A DNA stretch of 46,261 nt from Microcaldota archaeon (GTDB taxonomy: Archaea > Micrarchaeota > Micrarchaeia > Burarchaeales > JACRGF01), in contig JACRGF010000037.1 in the NCBI GenBank assembly GCA_016212395.1, positions 1-46,261 on the forward strand. Reading direction: 5' to 3'. The notes beneath the pieces are model-generated. The model was not told the DNA's origin. It worked only from the letters and a program-made list of their open reading frames with translations, and did not search any database. Positions 42,934 to 46,261 of the stretch are shown one piece after another. How positions within the stretch are numbered: position 1 is the stretch's first letter; each line of letters opens with the position of its first letter. Position numbers and translations under genes: made by a program.

Positions 42934-43650
42934 TTAAGCTTTAGACAAGTGCTTTGCCACTTCCTCGTCGCCCAGCAACCTGAACTTTTTCTCTTTGACA
43001 GTGGCAGTTGAAACGTCAAGCATTTCAGGCTTTAACTTCAAGTCACCCGTTTTCTTCAAAGCCTTAAAGCACATTACTACTCCTTCCTCGAGCGTTAAAT
43101 TGTCCTTGTACTCTTTCTCGAAGAATTCCTCCACTTCCTTTTTCCCGCTTCCAACCGCATCAGCCTTGTAACCAGTGAGCGCGCCGCTCGGCTCTGCCTC
43201 GAACAAGTGCGCGCCGGAATCATCAACTCCAGCAATCAACAAGGAAACTCCGAACGGCCGTATTCCCCCGTACTGAGTGTAAATCTGCATCACGTCGCAC
43301 ACTTGCTTTCCAATCTGCTCGACGCCCGCAGGCTCGTTGTAAGAAAGCTTGTGCTTCTGCGCTTCAATGCGCGCAGTGTCAATCAAGCGCCTCGCGTCAG
43401 CCACCAAGCCGCTCGCAGTCGCGCTAATGTGGTCGTCTATAGCAAAAATCTTTTTCAACGAGTCGCCCACCAGCAGCTTCGAGCCAATGCTCTTGTGAGC
43501 CACCAACGCCACGCCATCCTCGCAAACTATGCCGATGGCAGTAGCGCCCCTGCGCACTGCTTCCTTGGCATACTCTACTTGAAACAGCCTGCCGTCAGGG
43601 CTGAACACTGTAATCGCACGGTCATACGCTTGCGGAGAAACCGGGTACAT
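42934..43650 (-). CDS. psmA: Proteasome alpha subunit
   Basis: Forms the outer rings of the archaeal 20S proteasome and gates substrate entry. The 238-residue length is normal. The gate and alpha signature YDRAITVFSPDGRLFQVEYA (residues 9-28) and KEAVRRGATAIGI are present, with the conserved YTQYGGIRPFGVSLLIAG strand. ATG 43650 follows GAGGTTGTTGG. A TATA-like GTTATTTAAA on the minus strand near 43786-43795 could supply an internal promoter with a leader of about 110 bases. Confidence 0.96.
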   Translation of the reverse strand: MYPVSPQAYDRAITVFSPDGRLFQVEYAKEAVRRGATAIGIVCEDGVALVAHKSIGSKLLVGDSLKKIFAIDDHISATASGLVADARRLIDTARIEAQKHKLSYNEPAGVEQIGKQVCDVMQIYTQYGGIRPFGVSLLIAGVDDSGAHLFEAEPSGALTGYKADAVGSGKKEVEEFFEKEYKDNLTLEEGVVMCFKALKKTGDLKLKPEMLDVSTATVKEKKFRLLGDEEVAKHLSKA

Positions 43651-43960
43651 AATCCAACAACCTCCAAAAAACTATTCTCTAACTCCTCGCTTTAACACGG
43701 AAAAAAACATTACAATAAAACTCCTGAAAAAAGCACCAATCGTTTCACTCAATTACGAATACACTTTAATTAACGCAAATTTAAATAACTAATCACTACT
43801 TCCACTCGAACAAAACCACGCTTTCACTCGAGCAAACGCGCTCTTCTACTCAAACAAAGCCACTATTAATGCCGTCTTTTTCCTACCTCTTCCCATCCTC
43901 TTCTCGCTTCGGCAACCCGAGTTTTTCCTTCAGCCTTCCAATCAGATTAGAATCTCTCGC
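43651..43960 (-). other. 310-base spacer psmA/pop5
   Basis: Next to pop5, the frame of pop5 stays open after its TAA for 25 codons (43886-43960: ARDSNLIGRLKEKLGLPKRE, then EDGKR) to a TAG at 43883. The remainder is A/T-rich with repeated CACTCGA(G/A)(C/A)AAA units near 43800-43860 and a possible psmA promoter near 43790. No RNA gene is recognised. Confidence 0.4.
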
Positions 43961-44003
43961 TTACGCTCGAGATTCTAATTCTAAAAAAGCTTTCAGCTTT
44001 TTT
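43949..44003. repeat. Two hairpins at the pop5 3' end
   Basis: The first inverted repeat has arms TTAGAATCTC (43947-43956) and GAGATTCTAA about 12 bases apart, with the pop5 TAA in its loop. The second has arms AAAAAAGCT/AGCTTTTTT with loop TTC near 43982-44002. The layout, a hairpin holding the stop codon plus an A/T-armed one, resembles the group after eL43. Confidence 0.6.
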
Positions 44004-44308
44004 ATCAACCCGCTCGTGCGCACTACTTCAAACCTCGCCTTCCCGCCGTTCGCTTCGCTAATAAGAATAATCGCTGCCTTTACTTCCTCCACTCCGCTCC
44101 GCTCGCACTGCACTATGCCTGTTTGCTTTTCCTCGTCAAACTCAAGAAAACGCGCGCGCGTCCGGGCTATCCCCAACTCTCCAAGCAACCCAAGCAAGCC
44201 AGAATAAACAGCGCGCTTCGCCTCCTCTTCCCGCAATTTTCCCTTCTCGCAACTCGCCTTAAACGCAACATACCTCTTATTCTCACGCAACGTCGGCTTC
44301 AAAGTCAT
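43961..44308 (-). CDS. rnp2: RNase P protein component Pop5 (Rnp2)
   Basis: Protein subunit of archaeal RNase P, which with Rpp30 supports cleavage of tRNA 5' leaders. It has 115 residues with the family's N-terminal pattern LKPTLRENKRYVAFKA, the mid region GLLGLLGELGIARTRARFLE, the GIVQCERSGVEEVKAAIILI strand-helix, and the C-terminal VVRTSGLIKKLK. rpp30 lies 106 bases upstream. The last codons lie in two hairpins, and the frame continues past the TAA, so the original C-terminus may have been longer. Confidence 0.88.
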   Translation of the reverse strand: MTLKPTLRENKRYVAFKASCEKGKLREEEAKRAVYSGLLGLLGELGIARTRARFLEFDEEKQTGIVQCERSGVEEVKAAIILISEANGGKARFEVVRTSGLIKKLKAFLELESRA

Positions 44309-44414
44309 ACAAAAACCTCGCTCGCTTCACAAACACGAAACAACTACTCGCTCGCTACACGCAATAAAAAAAAAACACTTTCTGCACTCCCAACAATTAT
44401 CCCTCGCCTATTTT
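44309..44414. other. Spacer between rpp30 and pop5
   Basis: A 106-base spacer with a run of ten A at 44367-44376 on the plus strand, i.e. ten T in the minus-strand sense, which could attenuate transcription after rpp30. No gene is seen. Confidence 0.4.
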
Positions 44415-44864
44415 TCAACTTCCACCAACTGCTTTCTTCGCTTCCACCCATTTCATTCCAAGTATTATTCCAATAGTTTCCAATTCATTTTTATTCTTCT
44501 CTTCAAACTCGTTCTTCGCCCCGCTCGCAATTAATACTCTTGCTTTGTATTTCAAGCACAAGCGCATGAAGAAAATCATTTTCGACAGCAAGCGCGCGCG
44601 AGTCATTCCGCGAGTGTGCACCAAGTCGCTTACTTTCACGAGCATTTTCTTCTCGTTAATGGCTGTTTTCTGAAGCAAGTCTATGTCGAACGCGTAAGTA
44701 GGGTTGTAGAGTGCTTCAAAGCGCTTCAAGCCTTGCTTTAGCACTTCGTTGTTTTCACTCGCGAGCACGTTGAATTTTCCTTTCACTGCCTTGTTGAAGT
44801 CCCTGCTGCCAGCTGCTTTTACTTCGTTGAATTCCTTCACTTCATTTTTTTCAGCATTATTCAC
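44415..44864 (-). CDS. rnp3: RNase P subunit Rpp30 (Rnp3), short form
   Basis: Second protein subunit of RNase P; Rpp30 normally forms a TIM-like barrel. Only 149 residues are present against about 210-240 usually. The recognised part is the C-terminal two thirds: FNVLASENNEVLKQGLKRFE, YNPTYAFDIDLL, and VHTRGMTRARLLSKMIFFMR, then LCLKYKARVLIASGAKNEFE. The usual N-terminal strands with a DLH-like motif are missing. GTG 44864 overlaps the ATPase's TGA by four bases, and no upstream extension is possible without entering that gene in another frame, so the short form looks real. Confidence 0.82.
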   Translation of the reverse strand: MNNAEKNEVKEFNEVKAAGSRDFNKAVKGKFNVLASENNEVLKQGLKRFEALYNPTYAFDIDLLQKTAINEKKMLVKVSDLVHTRGMTRARLLSKMIFFMRLCLKYKARVLIASGAKNEFEEKNKNELETIGIILGMKWVEAKKAVGGS

Positions 44865-46057
44865 GCGAACACTCTTTTTTCAAGCCCTTCCCGCAATACC
44901 GAGTCAATCAAGAAATACTCAACGCCTTTTTTTTCAATCAACCCGTATTTCTGCAGCCTGTCTAAGTACACGTAGACGTTTTTCACTCCACTTTCTCTTT
45001 GAATCGTGCTTGGCGCAGTGTTGCCGAATGCCGTTGCCAGCAAGACGCGCTTTGTCTGCACCCCGAGTTTCACGAGCTGCTTTGAAATCGCTTGGTAAAC
45101 CGGGCTTGCCGGGCTGAGCATTTCTCCCAACACTGCTTCAGCTTCCTTTTCACGAACCACTCTCGACTCGTTTTTTTCTCCTATCCGCAGGCAAACCCAG
45201 TTCAAGTAAGAAGGAAAACCGCCTGTCTTTTCCACTATAACGCGAAGAGCATCTTCTTCTATCTTTTTTCCGTACTCTTCCCGCAACCCGAGTTTTACGA
45301 ATTCCCTCGAATGCTTTTCATCAAACGGGCCGACTTGCATAGTGTCCGCATTCCCGCTAAGCGGATTCCTCGGGTTTCCGAATATTTCATTCATCATTCC
45401 AACAGAACTCCCGCTGTAAACATAGCAAACGTTTTCATGCCCTTGAATCGCCCTCCGGAAAAGCGCGTGAAAATCCCCTCGCCTAAAGACTTTATACGAA
45501 CTCGTTTCCTGAAACTCGTCCAACACAACCACGAATTTCGCCCCGAGCTTTTCAGGCAACTCCATCGTCTTGACGAAAAACTCGTAAAGCTTTTGCCCTT
45601 TCAACTCGCTTTGAGGCATTTTTTCAACTTCTATCCTCAAAGAAATAAAGTCCACGAGCGGAGACTTCAACTCAACTGCGCGTATCCTCCCCAGCGCTTC
45701 AGACAAAGTGGCAATCGCCGCAGTCAAGCCCTGCTTTACAGACTCTTCAAACTTTTCAAAAACCTTTTTCCTCTCCAGCTCCCGCGCCATCACGGCATTC
45801 CCATACTCCCTCAAAAACAGCGGCAAATCCAAACCCTCACAATCCACTTTCACGCAAGCAATCCCCTGCTTTTCAGCCTCTTCGCCCAGCTTGTTCGTAA
45901 GCGAAGACTTTCCAACCCTCCTCGGCCCAATTATCGCCACATCGTTCCTAACCCCCTCTTTTATTTTTCCAACCCTGCCAGACAACCTCCTAATTTCAGC
46001 TTCCCTATTGAAAAAATACTCTGAACCGACTGGCATGCCAAACGCGAACCTGACCAT
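44861..46057 (-). CDS. Archaeal AAA ATPase, ATPase_2 type
   Basis: A 398-residue P-loop ATPase of the archaeal ATPase_2 (PF01637-like) group. It has FFNREAEIRRL, Walker A GPRRVGKSS (residues 44-52), Walker B FVVVLDEFQE (about 177-186), the GSSVGMMNEIF sensor region and GGFPSYLNWV, then a C-terminal winged helix (PSTIQRESGVKNVYVYLDRL, then YGLIEKKGVEYFL). The target is unknown; such proteins act on DNA or as regulators. It is the first gene of the minus-strand run and overlaps rpp30 by four bases, which is unusual for a generally accessory gene family. Its promoter carries a palindromic operator, suggesting own control. Confidence 0.87.
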   Translation of the reverse strand: MVRFAFGMPVGSEYFFNREAEIRRLSGRVGKIKEGVRNDVAIIGPRRVGKSSLTNKLGEEAEKQGIACVKVDCEGLDLPLFLREYGNAVMARELERKKVFEKFEESVKQGLTAAIATLSEALGRIRAVELKSPLVDFISLRIEVEKMPQSELKGQKLYEFFVKTMELPEKLGAKFVVVLDEFQETSSYKVFRRGDFHALFRRAIQGHENVCYVYSGSSVGMMNEIFGNPRNPLSGNADTMQVGPFDEKHSREFVKLGLREEYGKKIEEDALRVIVEKTGGFPSYLNWVCLRIGEKNESRVVREKEAEAVLGEMLSPASPVYQAISKQLVKLGVQTKRVLLATAFGNTAPSTIQRESGVKNVYVYLDRLQKYGLIEKKGVEYFLIDSVLREGLEKRVFA

Positions 46058-46117
46058 ACTAACACCAATAACACAAACTATACTAACACTTGTGTTAGCA
46101 TACTTTATAATTATATC
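46055..46117 (-). promoter_or_regulatory. ATPase promoter with palindromic operator
   Basis: On the minus strand a TATA-like AT-rich block (46104-46116) predicts initiation near 46083. A palindrome CTAACACTTGTGTTAG (46083-46098, perfect) sits between the two. The half-site GTGTTAG(T)AT recurs over the start codon (46055-46067). Binding by the gene's own winged helix, or another regulator, is possible. Confidence 0.55.
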
Positions 46118-46140
46118 GCAAAACGGTATGTGTTTAGCTG

Positions 46141-46156
46141 CGTCGGAGCTCCGACG
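46141..46156. promoter_or_regulatory. Perfect 16-bp palindrome
   Basis: CGTCGGAGCTCCGACG is a perfect GC-rich palindrome in an otherwise AT-rich intergenic region, 60 bases before the + strand gene that starts at 46217. It may be an operator or, in RNA, a hairpin. A weaker inverted repeat (CGAAAAG/CTTTTTCG) follows at 46170-46193. Confidence 0.45.
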
Positions 46157-46216
46157 TGTGGTTTTTGACCGAAAAGTGGAAATTCTTTTTCGTCGAAAGC
46201 TGTTTGGCGATTAGAG

Positions 46217-46261
46217 ATGAATGAAGTTGAAGAATTGAGGTTGAGGGTAGCCCAGCTTGAA
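46217..46261 (+). CDS. N-terminus of unknown protein, 3' partial
   Basis: ATG 46217 opens 15 codons (MNEVEELRLRVAQLE) that run off the window. The heptad-like Glu/Leu/Arg pattern suggests the start of a coiled coil. The assignment rests only on the open frame and the lack of an alternative. The product is unknown. Confidence 0.4.
   Translation, partial: MNEVEELRLRVAQLE

Noticed and set aside
43651-43960. tRNA or small structured RNA in the psmA/pop5 spacer
   Set aside because: No cloverleaf with a TTCGA-type T arm or paired acceptor stems could be drawn; the hairpins are confined to the pop5 end.

Overview
The window is archaeal DNA. The right half carries archaea-only or archaeal/eukaryotic-type genes: exosome Rrp4/Rrp41/Rrp42, proteasome alpha subunit, SBDS, RNase P proteins, RNA polymerase subunit P, eL43, prefoldin beta and Pcc1. 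Promoters are TATA-like boxes 25-30 bases ahead of the start, several genes look leaderless, and others use a GAGGTG-type ribosome binding site 6-9 bases before the start. Compact genes, a short Rpp30 and giant repeat-rich surface proteins fit a DPANN-type lineage; that placement is inference with no marker tree behind it.

Region 1 (1-22323, + strand) is a surface-protein locus. It has two right-handed beta-helix proteins (one cut by the window edge), a small membrane-anchored beta-sandwich protein, a 2868-residue beta-helix giant, a CARDB-containing protein and a cysteine-repeat protein with a C-terminal membrane domain. All complete members begin with a signal sequence, and the helix and CARDB proteins are rich in N-X-S/T sequons. 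The proteins are mosaics: three different end modules (A, B, C) are shared between different pairs of neighbours, and segments of about 300 bp have been copied among the genes. Intergenic spaces carry a degenerate TTTTGCAGTTTTG-type repeat.

Region 2 (22427-23806, - strand) is a two-gene cassette resembling AbiE: a winged-helix regulator over two tandem palindromes, overlapping a nucleotidyltransferase gene. The latter is interrupted by an in-frame TGA just before the family's conserved KD..DI..L motif.

Region 3 (23992-30774) is arginine/pyrimidine metabolism: argH is divergent from carA-argF-carB, with one AT-rich core promoter between them and a perfect 20-bp palindrome over the argH start. 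The genes make carbamoyl phosphate, citrulline, and arginine from argininosuccinate; argG is not in the window.

Region 4 (30778-33870) is accessory: an AAA ATPase gene flanked by a perfect 79-bp direct repeat that contains the gene's own 3' end, a multi-pass membrane protein with an HE-x3-H motif, a small Cys-rich membrane protein and an orphan HicB-like protein.

Region 5 (33898-37245) has glycerate 2-kinase divergent from 2,3-BPG-independent phosphoglycerate mutase, which together feed glycerate into lower glycolysis.

Region 6 (37342-46057, - strand) is the archaeal exosome superoperon in its classical order: AAA ATPase, rpp30, pop5, psmA, SBDS, rrp4, rrp41, rrp42, eL43, rpoP, pcc1, prefoldin beta, DHH phosphoesterase. 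It couples RNA processing and decay, proteolysis and ribosome assembly. Strong hairpins lie at the 3' ends of eL43 and pop5. The window ends 45 bases into another + strand gene.
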